Below, piece after piece: positions 9,098 through 17,990 of a stretch of 64,000 nucleotides of DNA (positions are counted from its first letter, which is position 1; each line of letters opens with the position of its first letter). The notes under the pieces were generated by a model. It did no database searches and was not told the origin of the DNA. It saw nothing but the letters and a program-made list of their open reading frames with translations. Position numbers and translations under genes: made by a program. The DNA comes from Paraburkholderia sp. BL25I1N1. GTDB taxonomy: Bacteria; Pseudomonadota; Gammaproteobacteria; Burkholderiales; Burkholderiaceae. The DNA is taken from NCBI RefSeq assembly GCF_003002025.1, contig NZ_PVZB01000036.1, forward strand, positions 1-64,000, read 5' to 3'.

Positions 9098-10450
9098 ATG
9101 CAAAATTTGAGACTCTCCGAGAAGATCGGCTACGGACTAGGCGATTTCGCAAGCAACCTGATTTTCAATAGCGTCAATACGTACCTGATGTTCTTCTATA
9201 CGGAAAAATTCGGGCTGGCTGCCGCCGCGGCCAGCACGCTGCTGTTTGTCGCTCGATTCTGGGACGCCCTTGTCGACCCGGTCGTCGGTACGATTTGCGA
9301 TCGCACACAAACGCGTTGGGGAAAATTCCGGCCCTACCTGTTGTTCGTGCCCGTGCCGATCGCTGTCGTCGCGTTACTGGCTTACTCGACGCCAGACCTC
9401 GCGTCCGGCGGGAAACTGGTCTGGGCCTACGTGACGTACATCTCGCTGATGACACTTTACAGCGCCATCAACATTCCCTACGGCGCGATGCCCGCGGCAA
9501 TCACCAGCGACCCGCTGGCGCGCGCACAGTTGACGACCTACCGGATGATTTTCGCATTCGGCGGCGGCATCATCGTCAACCTCGTCACCCTACCGATCGT
9601 CCACTGGTTTGGGGGGGATAGCGCGCGCGGATACCAGTTGGCGATTACCTTCCTCGCCCTGCTTGCGATCATCGGCTATTGGGCCTGCTTCGGGCTGACG
9701 AAGGAGCGCGTCACGCACCAGCCCGAACACAAGCCGGAGATCCGACGCGATCTGAGCACCGTGTTCGCGTCGCGCCCCTGGTGGATCCTGCTGATCATGG
9801 GTGGCGCGATGTTCTCGTTTTCGCTCTTTCCGTTCTATTGCGGCATGTACTACATCAAGTACGTGTTTCTCGACGAATCCGCCGCGTCGACATTCTTCAC
9901 CGTGGCCACCTGCGGGATGCTCTTTGGCGCAGTGCTCAACATGACACTGGTCCAGTTGTTCGACCGTCGGCGATTAGCCATCGCCGCGGGCATCTGGGGC
10001 GCCGTCTTTTCGATGACGCTGAGTTTCGTCGCGCCCGGCCATGCGCTGGCGCTGAATGTGAACATATTTTTGGAACTGATTGCGATCGGCGTCGGCGCGC
10101 CCGTTCTTTGGGCCATGGTCGGCGACTGCGCCGACTACGTTGAGTTGAGCAGCGGCCGCCGGGTGGTCGCCCTCACGGCGAGTTCTGTGTCGTTCGCCAT
10201 GAAGCTCGGATCGGGCATTGGCGGCGGGCTGGTCGGCTATGCCCTTACCCACTATGGCTATGTGCCGAACGCCGTCCAATCCGAAGTCGCCAAGGCGGGT
10301 ATCGAGTCGATGATGACGCTGTTCCCCGCGCTCGGCTATCTGTGCTTCTCGCTCGCGGCCGCCTGCTTTCCGATCACGCGTGAAGTCAGTAACCGACTGG
10401 AAGCGCAACTGCAAGCCATGCGAAACGACCGCAAGTTTGCCGCCAAATAA
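9098..10450 (+). CDS. GPH-family (MelB-like) sugar:cation symporter
   Basis: A 450-residue, twelve-segment transporter of the glycoside-pentoside-hexuronide:cation symporter family. The N-terminus (SEKIGYGLGDFASNLIF) and the motif VARFWDALVDPVVGTICDRT with TRWGKFRPYLL are diagnostic for MelB/XylP/UidB relatives; the aspartates there help bind the coupling cation. It begins 48 bases after the porin stop and precedes the GH3 gene, so the three probably form one transcript. The likely role is import of a glycoside over the inner membrane for hydrolysis by the GH3 enzyme. Confidence 0.9.
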   Translation: MQNLRLSEKIGYGLGDFASNLIFNSVNTYLMFFYTEKFGLAAAAASTLLFVARFWDALVDPVVGTICDRTQTRWGKFRPYLLFVPVPIAVVALLAYSTPDLASGGKLVWAYVTYISLMTLYSAINIPYGAMPAAITSDPLARAQLTTYRMIFAFGGGIIVNLVTLPIVHWFGGDSARGYQLAITFLALLAIIGYWACFGLTKERVTHQPEHKPEIRRDLSTVFASRPWWILLIMGGAMFSFSLFPFYCGMYYIKYVFLDESAASTFFTVATCGMLFGAVLNMTLVQLFDRRRLAIAAGIWGAVFSMTLSFVAPGHALALNVNIFLELIAIGVGAPVLWAMVGDCADYVELSSGRRVVALTASSVSFAMKLGSGIGGGLVGYALTHYGYVPNAVQSEVAKAGIESMMTLFPALGYLCFSLAAACFPITREVSNRLEAQLQAMRNDRKFAAK

Positions 10451-10534
10451 ACGCAGTCTGACTCAGGTGGGTGCCCCGTTGGCCGGTTGCCCTACCTCCT
10501 TTTTCCAACCGATCGCCGTAAAGAGGAATTGGCA

Positions 10535-12211
10535 GTGAGCTATGATTTTTTGAGGAAGGTCCCATTCAATCTGGATGATGCCGGTATCGCGTGGGTCGGC
10601 AGTACGTTTGAAAGTCTTAGCCTGCGCGAGCGCATCAGTCAGGTTTTCATCCTGCTGCTGCTGGGCGACAGGCAGGAAGACTTCGATCTCGTCAGACGCC
10701 TCAAGCCCGGCGGCATCACACGGTTCTTCAGCGACGACATGGCCTACGAGCGCACACAACTGACCAGCATCATCGACGATTGTCCTGTGCCGCCCCTGAT
10801 CACCGCAGATCTGGAGGGCAGCCGGCAAAGCTTCGCGTTTGGCACGCCGGTTCTGAACCAGTTGGGACTCGCTGCCGTCGACGATGTCGACGCCACCCGG
10901 CAGTGTGCCCGGATACTCGCCGAGGAAGGCCGCGCATTGGGTGTGCGCTGGTCGTTCACGCCGGTCATCGACATCAACGCGGCTTTCCGCAGCGCGATTG
11001 TGGGTACTCGGTCGTTCGGGAGCGATGTCGCCCGGATAGAGCGGCATGCCCTCGCACACATTGGCGGCATGCAGGAAAACGGCGTGGCCGCCACCGTCAA
11101 ACACTGGCCAGGCGAAGGATTCGATGACCGCGACCAGCATCTGGTCACCACAGTCAACCCGCTCAGTGTGGACGAGTGGGAACATCATTTCGGTCGACTT
11201 TATCGAACCATGATCGACGCCGGCGTCATGGCGGTGATGTCGGGTCACATTGCATTTCCCGCATACGTCCGCCAGCATGTGCCCGACGCGGGAATCGAGG
11301 CGTTCCGCCCCGCGTCGATCAGTCCGTTACTCAACCAGAAATTGCTGCGCGAGGAGCTGGGCTTCAACGGCCTGATCGTTTCCGACGCAACCGAAATGGC
11401 CGGACTAGGGTCCTGGTGCGATCGTACCGAGGCAATCCCCCAGATCATCGCGAGCGGCTGCGATGTGATCCTGTTTTCGATTGAACCGGAGAAAGACATG
11501 GCGACCATCGCGGCCGCCCTGTGCGACGGGACGCTCGACGGATCTAGATTCAACGAAGCTGTCGTCAGAATGCTGGGGATGAAAGCCTCACTCGGGCTGC
11601 ACAAGCGTGACCGACCTTTGCTCGCGCCGGCGGACGATATCTGCCGGTACGTCGCGAGGCCGGCGAACCTCGAACTGTCGCGATCGGTCATGATGCGGGC
11701 GCCGACGCTCGTCAAGGACACGCAGGCGGTGCTGCCGCTTGATTCCGTGACGCACCGGCGCGTGCTGTTCATCACCAACGGCATCAAGCATCCACTGCTT
11801 AGCCGCCCTGCCGAATTCACACTGCCCGACCTGCTGCGGAAAGAGGACTTCGTCGTCACCGTCTACGAACCATCGCTTGCTATCTCCCCGAACGAGTTCG
11901 ACCTGGTCGTCTATGCATTCGGTGACGAGTCGCTGCTGACTCGAAGCCGCATTTTCATTGACTGGGCAAACCTCGCTGGCGGTCTCGGACGGGCGCTCGA
12001 GCGCCACTGGCACCACATTCCCACAGTCATGATTTCGTTCGGCCACCCGTACTTTCTCTATGACGCGCCGCGCGTGCCGACCTACGTGAATGCGTATAGC
12101 ACACTCGACGGTATGCAAGCGGCCGTTGTCGAATGCCTGATGGGACGCAGGCCATGGAATACCGACAGTCCAGTCGACGCGTACTGCGGCCTCGACGACG
12201 CGCGCTATTGA
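10535..12211 (+). CDS. Glycoside hydrolase family 3, NagZ-like (beta-N-acetylhexosaminidase type)
   Basis: A 558-residue GH3 enzyme counted from the GTG at 10535, which has AGAGGA upstream; a TTG at 10487 would add 16 residues. The barrel domain shows GTRSFGSDVARIERHA, the loop KHWPGEGFDDRDQH and VMSGHIAFP. It also has GLIVSDATEMAG, whose aspartate is the expected nucleophile. The Asp-x-His in DRDQH matches the acid/base dyad typical of NagZ-type N-acetylglucosaminidases rather than ordinary beta-glucosidases. About 200 C-terminal residues form a second alpha/beta domain. No signal peptide is seen, so it should act in the cytoplasm after import by the symporter. Confidence 0.85.
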   Translation: MSYDFLRKVPFNLDDAGIAWVGSTFESLSLRERISQVFILLLLGDRQEDFDLVRRLKPGGITRFFSDDMAYERTQLTSIIDDCPVPPLITADLEGSRQSFAFGTPVLNQLGLAAVDDVDATRQCARILAEEGRALGVRWSFTPVIDINAAFRSAIVGTRSFGSDVARIERHALAHIGGMQENGVAATVKHWPGEGFDDRDQHLVTTVNPLSVDEWEHHFGRLYRTMIDAGVMAVMSGHIAFPAYVRQHVPDAGIEAFRPASISPLLNQKLLREELGFNGLIVSDATEMAGLGSWCDRTEAIPQIIASGCDVILFSIEPEKDMATIAAALCDGTLDGSRFNEAVVRMLGMKASLGLHKRDRPLLAPADDICRYVARPANLELSRSVMMRAPTLVKDTQAVLPLDSVTHRRVLFITNGIKHPLLSRPAEFTLPDLLRKEDFVVTVYEPSLAISPNEFDLVVYAFGDESLLTRSRIFIDWANLAGGLGRALERHWHHIPTVMISFGHPYFLYDAPRVPTYVNAYSTLDGMQAAVVECLMGRRPWNTDSPVDAYCGLDDARY

Positions 12212-12436
12212 CTTGAGCGCGAAAACACCATCGATTCCTTCCGGATCGACGCCTGCTGGCATCGGGCGACCGGCACTCGCAACTGGCATCGGGAGACTAT
12301 CGATGTGTCATCTACAGTCGGGCAGACCTGATCTCGCAAAAGTAATCTGACGTCGTACTCTGGCCGGCGAAGTAATACTGCCTGCACTCCCGACCGGCTA
12401 GTCCTCCGACCGTCAAATCACCCTCCAGGACACGTC

Positions 12437-12772
12437 ATGCATACCATCGCCTTCCTCTTCAAGCGCAAACCCGGCCTGACACGCGCCGAGTTTGAGCATC
12501 ATTACAAAGAGGTGCACGCGCCCATTGCAGGCAAACTGCCTGGCCTCGTCGAGTATCGTCACTATCCGGTGCGCGAAGCCAACCAGGGAGACGTGCATGC
12601 GCACATCCCTCCCGGATTTGACGCGCTCTCCGTCTATACCTTCGAAAGTGTGGAAGCGGCGGAGGCCGCATGGAACTCGCCGGAAAACGGACCCGTGCAA
12701 ATCGACACGCTCGAATTCATCGACGTCGAGACGATGATCACGCTGCCGCTCGTCCTGCGGAGAGTCGTTTGA
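12437..12772 (+). CDS. EthD-family protein (intact copy)
   Basis: A 111-residue dimeric alpha/beta-barrel type protein with the EthD pattern: MHTIAFLFKRKPGLTRAEF, HHYKEVHAPIA, then GLVEYRHYPVRE. It is full length and in frame, unlike its paralogue at 5094-5428. EthD-like proteins are found beside degradation genes, and some members of the superfamily catalyse isomerisation or cyclisation; the reaction here is unknown. It lies convergent to a broken AraC gene. Any surviving cognate regulator is probably the AraC gene at 5501-6436. Confidence 0.85.
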   Translation: MHTIAFLFKRKPGLTRAEFEHHYKEVHAPIAGKLPGLVEYRHYPVREANQGDVHAHIPPGFDALSVYTFESVEAAEAAWNSPENGPVQIDTLEFIDVETMITLPLVLRRVV

Positions 12773-12867
12773 TATTCAGGTCAGTGCGAATGCGCCAGGG
12801 TTCATCTGCGCCCTATCAAGCGTCGCAATGGTCGCGCTCAGCTTTCGCGACCAGCACGCCTTCGCTG

Positions 12868-13804
12868 TCAGTGGAGTCCCTGCAACAAACTATGAGGCAC
12901 AACACCAAATGCTTTCTTGAAGGCGCGTGTGAAATGGGAAAAATCGCTAAAGCCGAAATTAATGGCGGCTTCGGAGACCTGTTTTGCGCGGCCTTCGCCA
13001 ACGCGCGATAACTTGCCGCTAGCCGTTGTTGCCACAGCCACCGAATCGCGGTGGTGCCTTCAGAGGCAGACAGCCGATGAATCGTGCGTGGAGCAATGTG
13101 ACACTCACTGGCAATTCCCGCGATGTCAAGATCTGCATCACCGAGGCGATCAAGCATGTATCGCTTGATGCGCTCGGTTTGCACCGCCTGTCGCGAATGA
13201 TCGCGCGGTTGCCCGAGGAGTTCGTGCTCCAGCGCGGCCGCGACGATATCTACAGCCCAGCCGCTCAGCCGCGCGGCGGGTTGCTCGTCGGTCAAGTGCC
13301 AGATGTTCAATGTCCCCCTATCACGGCGTTGATGAGCGCGCCAAGACGGGAATCGCCGGCGAATTTCAATGCCATCAACTTGTCGACATCTGGAATGCGG
13401 GCCGCCAGCACCGGGCGCGGAAACTAAAGAATCAGCGATTGGTATGGTTCGCCGAAATTCAACAAAAACGGTCGCGCGGCATCGTACAGGCCTATGTTCC
13501 CGGGACCCAGCGCCGCCTTGCGGCCGTCGTGGGCTATCGCGACACTGCCGCTCCGTATAAGGCAAAGCTGCAGATCGTCACTTGGCGACTGACGAATATT
13601 GTCCGCGGTTCTCGCATACGTCATTGCCGAAGAACAGATGTCGATAAGCTGCCCGGTGCCAAATGCATGAACCGAGACACTGGCATCGGGGTCGCGTTTG
13701 ACCGCTGAGCACGATACCGAGACATACGTGCGACAAACGACGTCCCGCCAGAATTCGAGCCGATCGTGTGTCGCCACTTCGGAAGTAGAAAAATGTGTCG
13801 TGAT
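12868..13804 (-). pseudogene. AraC-family regulator, multiply frameshifted (copy 2)
   Basis: This copy is homologous over its whole length to the AraC gene at 5501-6436. The N-terminal piece (LEFWRDVVCRTYVSVS through GLYDAARPFLLNFGEPY) stops at 13424. The middle (LTDEQPAARLSGWAVDIVAA through HRLSASEGTTAIRWLWQ) lies in another frame. The last helix-turn-helix (FSHFTRAFKK-like) is only readable after one more shift, ending GVVPHSLLQGLH before a stop at 12868. The codon at the start position is ATC instead of ATG. A functional product is very unlikely. Confidence 0.85.
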
Positions 13805-14120
13805 AGCGATGAAACCAGAGAACAGCCAAATACTTACGCAATAAATGCGCCACCGATTTCGTGCGAGTCCGGCAGAGTTTGCGCTTTCGCTGTTTCGCCC
13901 TCGGCATCCCGCGCGGGTTCATTCGCGCCACTTGTGTGCCATCTGCACCGATCCGGACCTCTGGATGTTGATCCACGACTCGGCGAAGCCGCCCGAGTGA
14001 AGACTGTGACGGCACTTTGCGCCTGCTTCCCGCCTGCGGCAACGGGCGTTTTCCCTCCCGGTTGTAGTCCGACGAAATCCTTCCGCAGGCGATTGGCGAC
14101 TTCAGTCCAGCTTCTGGCAT

Positions 14121-14157
14121 TTCTGAACGAGTCTGCCGATTTTCGCCTTCATACATT
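14121..14157. promoter_or_regulatory. Conserved upstream element, copy 2
   Basis: TTCTGAACGAG, ten bases, then TTCGCCTTCATACATT, matching the element at 6719-6755 in sequence and spacing. Here it lies about 50 bases before the porin/ABC-importer operon and upstream of the decayed AraC gene. It is a good candidate for the binding site through which the surviving AraC protein controls the importer operon. This is inference from conservation and position. Confidence 0.55.
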
Positions 14158-14206
14158 CCTGACCATACCAGTCGTTTACACCAAGCCATATCAATCGGGG
14201 ATCTGA

Positions 14207-15397
14207 ATGCCAGCGAAAATACCGAGGAGTACCCAAGACCACGCATTTTTTTCAGCGATGGCCAAGTCCGCAGACTGCAAGCGAAAGTACTTTCTCACTG
14301 CCACTGCGCTCACGCTTGTCGGCGCGGGAAACGCCCACGCGCAATCCGGCGTTACGTTGTATGGGCAGGTCGACGCAGCAGTGCGCTACGTGTCGGAGTT
14401 CGACGGCCACAACAGCAATGTCTATCTGTCCTCAAGTGGGATGAGCCCGGTCTTCTTCGGCCTGAAGGGCGTCGAGGATCTCGGCGGTGGCACGCGTGCG
14501 GTGTTCGCGCTTGAAAATCAATTCTCCGCGGCGAACGGCGCGGCATCACCGATCAGTAGCAGCCCGCAGCTATTCGGCCGGCAGGCGTTTGTCGGTATCG
14601 ATACCGACAACTACGGCACATTGACCTTCGGTCATCAGTACAACGCGCTGAACGTGTTCTTCAACTACGCGCCGATCTGGGTCGATGGCGCCTCGCCGTT
14701 CTACGTGGGGGGCGACAATTTAGTGCTCGGCTACCGCATCAATAGCAGCGTCGTCTACAAGAAGTCCACGGGTCCCGTCTCGTTCCAGCTGGATTACGGA
14801 TTCGGCGGACAACCCGGCAGCCTGGCGAAGGGAACGACCGCCGGCGCGAACGTCGCTTATCACTTTGCCGATGCAATGCTCGGCGCAGCCTACGAGCAAT
14901 TCAAAAGCGCCGACGGCGCAAGCATGGCGCAGAACTGGACCGCTGGGGGGCGCTACGCGCTCGGCAAGGCAACGCTGTTCGCCGGCTACATGCACAGTTC
15001 GGTCAACGGTACGGAAAGCCAGCGCCGCAACTTGTACTTCGGCGGCGCGCAGTACGCGATCGCCCCTGACATCCTCCTGTCCGGCGGCTATTTCTACTAC
15101 CAGCAGTCATCGTGCAACGGCACCTGCACGGCCGGCCAGACGGTCGCGGCAGGCAGCGCTGGCAGCACGCAGTACGGAATCAGCGGCGGCGGCGGTATCG
15201 GACACGCCAACATCCTCGCGATCTCGGCGAAATACCTTATGTCCAGACGCACGACGCTGTACGCCGAGGTCGATACCTATCGGCTCAAGGGCGGTGCCGC
15301 AAGCGATCAGATCTATTACTGGACCGGGACGAACAATCCAAATCTGAAAACGGTGAATCAGAATGCCGTGATGATCGGCATGACCCATTCCTTCTGA
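14207..15397 (+). CDS. Gram-negative porin (Porin_4 type)
   Basis: A 396-residue porin and the longest of the four here. The ATG at 14207 has a GGGGA site; an internal ATG at 14258 would also leave a complete signal peptide ending GNAHAQ. The mature barrel starts SGVTLYGQVDAAVRYVSEF, contains GLKGVEDLGGGTRAVFALEN, and ends MTHSF. A loop near residue 300 has two cysteines (SSCNGTCT) that could form a disulfide in an extracellular loop. The stop is 13 bases before the binding-protein gene, so it is probably the first gene of the ABC-importer operon. Confidence 0.9.
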   Translation: MPAKIPRSTQDHAFFSAMAKSADCKRKYFLTATALTLVGAGNAHAQSGVTLYGQVDAAVRYVSEFDGHNSNVYLSSSGMSPVFFGLKGVEDLGGGTRAVFALENQFSAANGAASPISSSPQLFGRQAFVGIDTDNYGTLTFGHQYNALNVFFNYAPIWVDGASPFYVGGDNLVLGYRINSSVVYKKSTGPVSFQLDYGFGGQPGSLAKGTTAGANVAYHFADAMLGAAYEQFKSADGASMAQNWTAGGRYALGKATLFAGYMHSSVNGTESQRRNLYFGGAQYAIAPDILLSGGYFYYQQSSCNGTCTAGQTVAAGSAGSTQYGISGGGGIGHANILAISAKYLMSRRTTLYAEVDTYRLKGGAASDQIYYWTGTNNPNLKTVNQNAVMIGMTHSF

Positions 15398-15410
15398 CGG
15401 AGTACTTATC

Positions 15411-16409
15411 ATGCGAACCAAGAAATCCTTCACCCATCGCTTGCTGCAGGCGGCCGGTATCCTCGCACTGCTGAGCACATCAGCCGCCCCCGTCCACGCG
15501 GCCGCGACTAACGGGAAGGTCATTCTGCTCGCCGCTGACGACGTCTGCGGTTACTGCGCCGCATACAACACAGCGGCTCAACAGTATGCCAGGCAGAAAG
15601 GGATCGATCTGAGACTGGTCACCAACAAATTCGATCCGGCTCAGCAAGCGGCTCAGGTCGATCAGGCCATTGCGCAGAAACCCGCGGCGATCCTGCTCTG
15701 GGCCATAGACGGCACCGCGCTGCTGCCGTCCATGCACAAGATCCAGCAGGCTGGCATTCCGCTGCTGTTGACCGACGTTCTGCCGGATCAGAAGTACGAC
15801 AAACTCTGGGAGCAATACAGCGGCGGAAACTACGAAGCCGAAGGTCGTGCCGCAGCGCATCTGATGGTGGATGGCTTCAAGGCGAAAGGCTACGGTTCCA
15901 CTGGCGACATCATCGAAATCACCGGCTACGTCGGTCAGGCTCAGACCATCTCGCGACAAAAGGGCTTTCAGGATGAGCTCTCCAGAATCGCGCCGGGCAT
16001 CAAGGTCGTCGGTACCCAGCCGGGAAACTGGGACCAGGGGACTTCAACGACCGCCGCCTCGGGGCTCTTTACCAAGTTCGGCAACAGCATCAAGGGCGTC
16101 TATGCGCACGAAGATGCCATGGCGGCAGGCGCGATCGTCGCGGCCGAACGCGCGGGTCTCGCGCCGTCGAAGCTCGCGGTGGTCGGCGTCGGTTGCGAGC
16201 CTGTCGGTGTCGACCTGCTGAAATCCGGCAAGCTGTATGGCACCGTCCTGCAGTCCCCGACGGATGAAGCGCACTACGCGATCGACAGCGTCGTCGATCT
16301 GCTCAACGGCAAGAAGCTGGACAAGCTGCGCTACGTGCCAATGCCGTCCGTCACCTCAAAAGACGACATCGACCGCATCTGCAAACCGTGGACGACCGCC
16401 ACCCGCTGA
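15411..16409 (+). CDS. Sugar-type ABC transporter periplasmic binding protein
   Basis: A 332-residue solute-binding protein of the Peripla_BP_4 (ribose/galactose-type) class with a signal peptide ending VHAA. The mature protein starts with VILLAADDVCGYCAAYN, where such proteins make their first strand. It contains QVDQAIAQKPAAILLWAIDG and ends in the two-lobe pattern with VGVGCEPVGVDLLKSGKLYG. The CGYC cysteine pair close to the ligand cleft is unusual for this class. It is followed by an ATPase and two permeases. A decayed second copy of its N-terminal half lies at 21318-21735. Confidence 0.9.
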   Translation: MRTKKSFTHRLLQAAGILALLSTSAAPVHAAATNGKVILLAADDVCGYCAAYNTAAQQYARQKGIDLRLVTNKFDPAQQAAQVDQAIAQKPAAILLWAIDGTALLPSMHKIQQAGIPLLLTDVLPDQKYDKLWEQYSGGNYEAEGRAAAHLMVDGFKAKGYGSTGDIIEITGYVGQAQTISRQKGFQDELSRIAPGIKVVGTQPGNWDQGTSTTAASGLFTKFGNSIKGVYAHEDAMAAGAIVAAERAGLAPSKLAVVGVGCEPVGVDLLKSGKLYGTVLQSPTDEAHYAIDSVVDLLNGKKLDKLRYVPMPSVTSKDDIDRICKPWTTATR

Positions 16410-16481
16410 GTCCACCGCGCTTCCATCCTGTCAGGGGCGCCTTTGACCGCGCCCGTGGCCATCCGACCGAACGGCAACACC

Positions 16482-17990
16482 ATGACCGATTCCATACTCA
16501 TCGCGCAACATCTCAGCAAACGCTACGGCGGCGTGGAAGCCCTGCGTGACGTGAGCTTCGAGCTGCGGCGCGGCGAAATTCACGGACTCTGCGGCGAAAA
16601 CGGTGCGGGCAAGAGCACCGTCGTCAAGATCCTCGGGGGCGTCGTCAAACCGGACACCGGCACGATCGTCGTCGATAACGAACCTCTCGCGCTCGGCGAA
16701 CGGGTCGATCCACGTCTCATTTCGATCGTTCATCAGGAACTGTCGATTGTCCCGCACCTATCTGTACTCGACAACGTCATGCTCGGCGCACCAGAGGTCG
16801 GTGCCGTCTACATTCGGCGTCGCTTCGAGCGCATCGTGCGCGAACACCTCGATGCGGTCGGTCTGCAACACATTCATCCGGCGCAGCTCGCCTCGACGCT
16901 CAGCCTTGCGGAGAAACAACTCGTCGAGATCGCGCGCGGCGTTGCGCGCGGCGCTCGCGTTCTCCTGCTCGATGAACCCACGGCAACGCTTTCCGAGGCG
17001 GAAATCACCCAGGTCTTCCACGTGCTGTACAAGCTTCGCGACGCCGGCGCATCGCTCGTCATCATCAGCCACCGGCTCGACGAGATTTTTGCGCTAACCG
17101 ACCGTGTCACGGTGTTTCGCAGCGGACAGCACATCTGGACGCGAGAAACCGCCGGACTAACCAGTGACGAGCTAGTCCACGCGATGATTGGCCGCGATCT
17201 CGTGCGGAGCGATCATGCGGCGTCCACGCACTCCGTGTCGGGCAAGCCTACGCGGTTGCGGACCCGCTCCCTCGCGGCGCCAGGCCGATTCTCGGCCGTC
17301 GATCTCGCGGTCGCGCCAGGGGATATCGTGGCGATCGCCGGTCAACTGGGCTCGGGCGCCGACGCATTCGTCGAGGCCCTCGCGGGCCTTCATCCGGAGT
17401 ATGGGGGCTATATCGAACTGGATGGCAGCGCGGTTGCACTGCGCAGTATCGACATGGCGCACGCCGCAGGCATCGCTTACGTTCCCGACGACCGCGCCGG
17501 CAAGGGCGTCTTTCTCGACGCGCCGATCGGCGTCAACCTGACCTCGCATGTGCTGTCGACGATCAGCCCGCGTGGATGGCTTTCGGCAATGGCCGAGCGT
17601 CAACTCGCCGTTAGTCTCGCCACGCAATTCCAGATCGACCCCAGTCGCATGCCCCATGACGTATCGACGCTCAGCGGCGGTAACCAGCAGAAGGTGGCCA
17701 TCGCCAAGGCGGCGGCCACCCGCCCCCGCCTGTTGCTACTCAATGAGCCAACCCGAGGCGTCGATATCGGCGCCCGGGCCGAAATTTACGCCCGCCTGCG
17801 CACGATGACGCAGACGGGTATGACAGTGATCTTCTATTCGACTGACCTGGAGGAAATCATGGAAGTCGCCCAACGCATCGTCACCGTGTATCGCGGCAAC
17901 GTCGTTCGCGTGCGTGAACGCAGCAACACGACCGGCGACGACATTCTGCAGGACATCCTGCACGGATCGCACGTTCCGGAGGCCGCATGA
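16482..17990 (+). CDS. Sugar-type ABC transporter ATPase (two nucleotide-binding domains)
   Basis: About 502 residues with two fused ABC domains, as in RbsA/XylG/MglA. Domain 1 has an intact Walker A (GENGAGKST), signature LSLAEKQLVEIARG and Walker B VLLLDEPTATLSEAE. Domain 2 has a degenerate Walker A (GQLGSGADAF) but a good signature LSGGNQQKVAIAKAA and Walker B LLLLNEPTRGVD, the usual asymmetry in this subfamily. I prefer the ATG at 16482 because it matches family N-termini; a TTG at 16443 with an AGGGG site would add 13 residues. Its stop overlaps the permease start by four bases (ATGA), showing translational coupling. Confidence 0.9.
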   Translation: MTDSILIAQHLSKRYGGVEALRDVSFELRRGEIHGLCGENGAGKSTVVKILGGVVKPDTGTIVVDNEPLALGERVDPRLISIVHQELSIVPHLSVLDNVMLGAPEVGAVYIRRRFERIVREHLDAVGLQHIHPAQLASTLSLAEKQLVEIARGVARGARVLLLDEPTATLSEAEITQVFHVLYKLRDAGASLVIISHRLDEIFALTDRVTVFRSGQHIWTRETAGLTSDELVHAMIGRDLVRSDHAASTHSVSGKPTRLRTRSLAAPGRFSAVDLAVAPGDIVAIAGQLGSGADAFVEALAGLHPEYGGYIELDGSAVALRSIDMAHAAGIAYVPDDRAGKGVFLDAPIGVNLTSHVLSTISPRGWLSAMAERQLAVSLATQFQIDPSRMPHDVSTLSGGNQQKVAIAKAAATRPRLLLLNEPTRGVDIGARAEIYARLRTMTQTGMTVIFYSTDLEEIMEVAQRIVTVYRGNVVRVRERSNTTGDDILQDILHGSHVPEAA

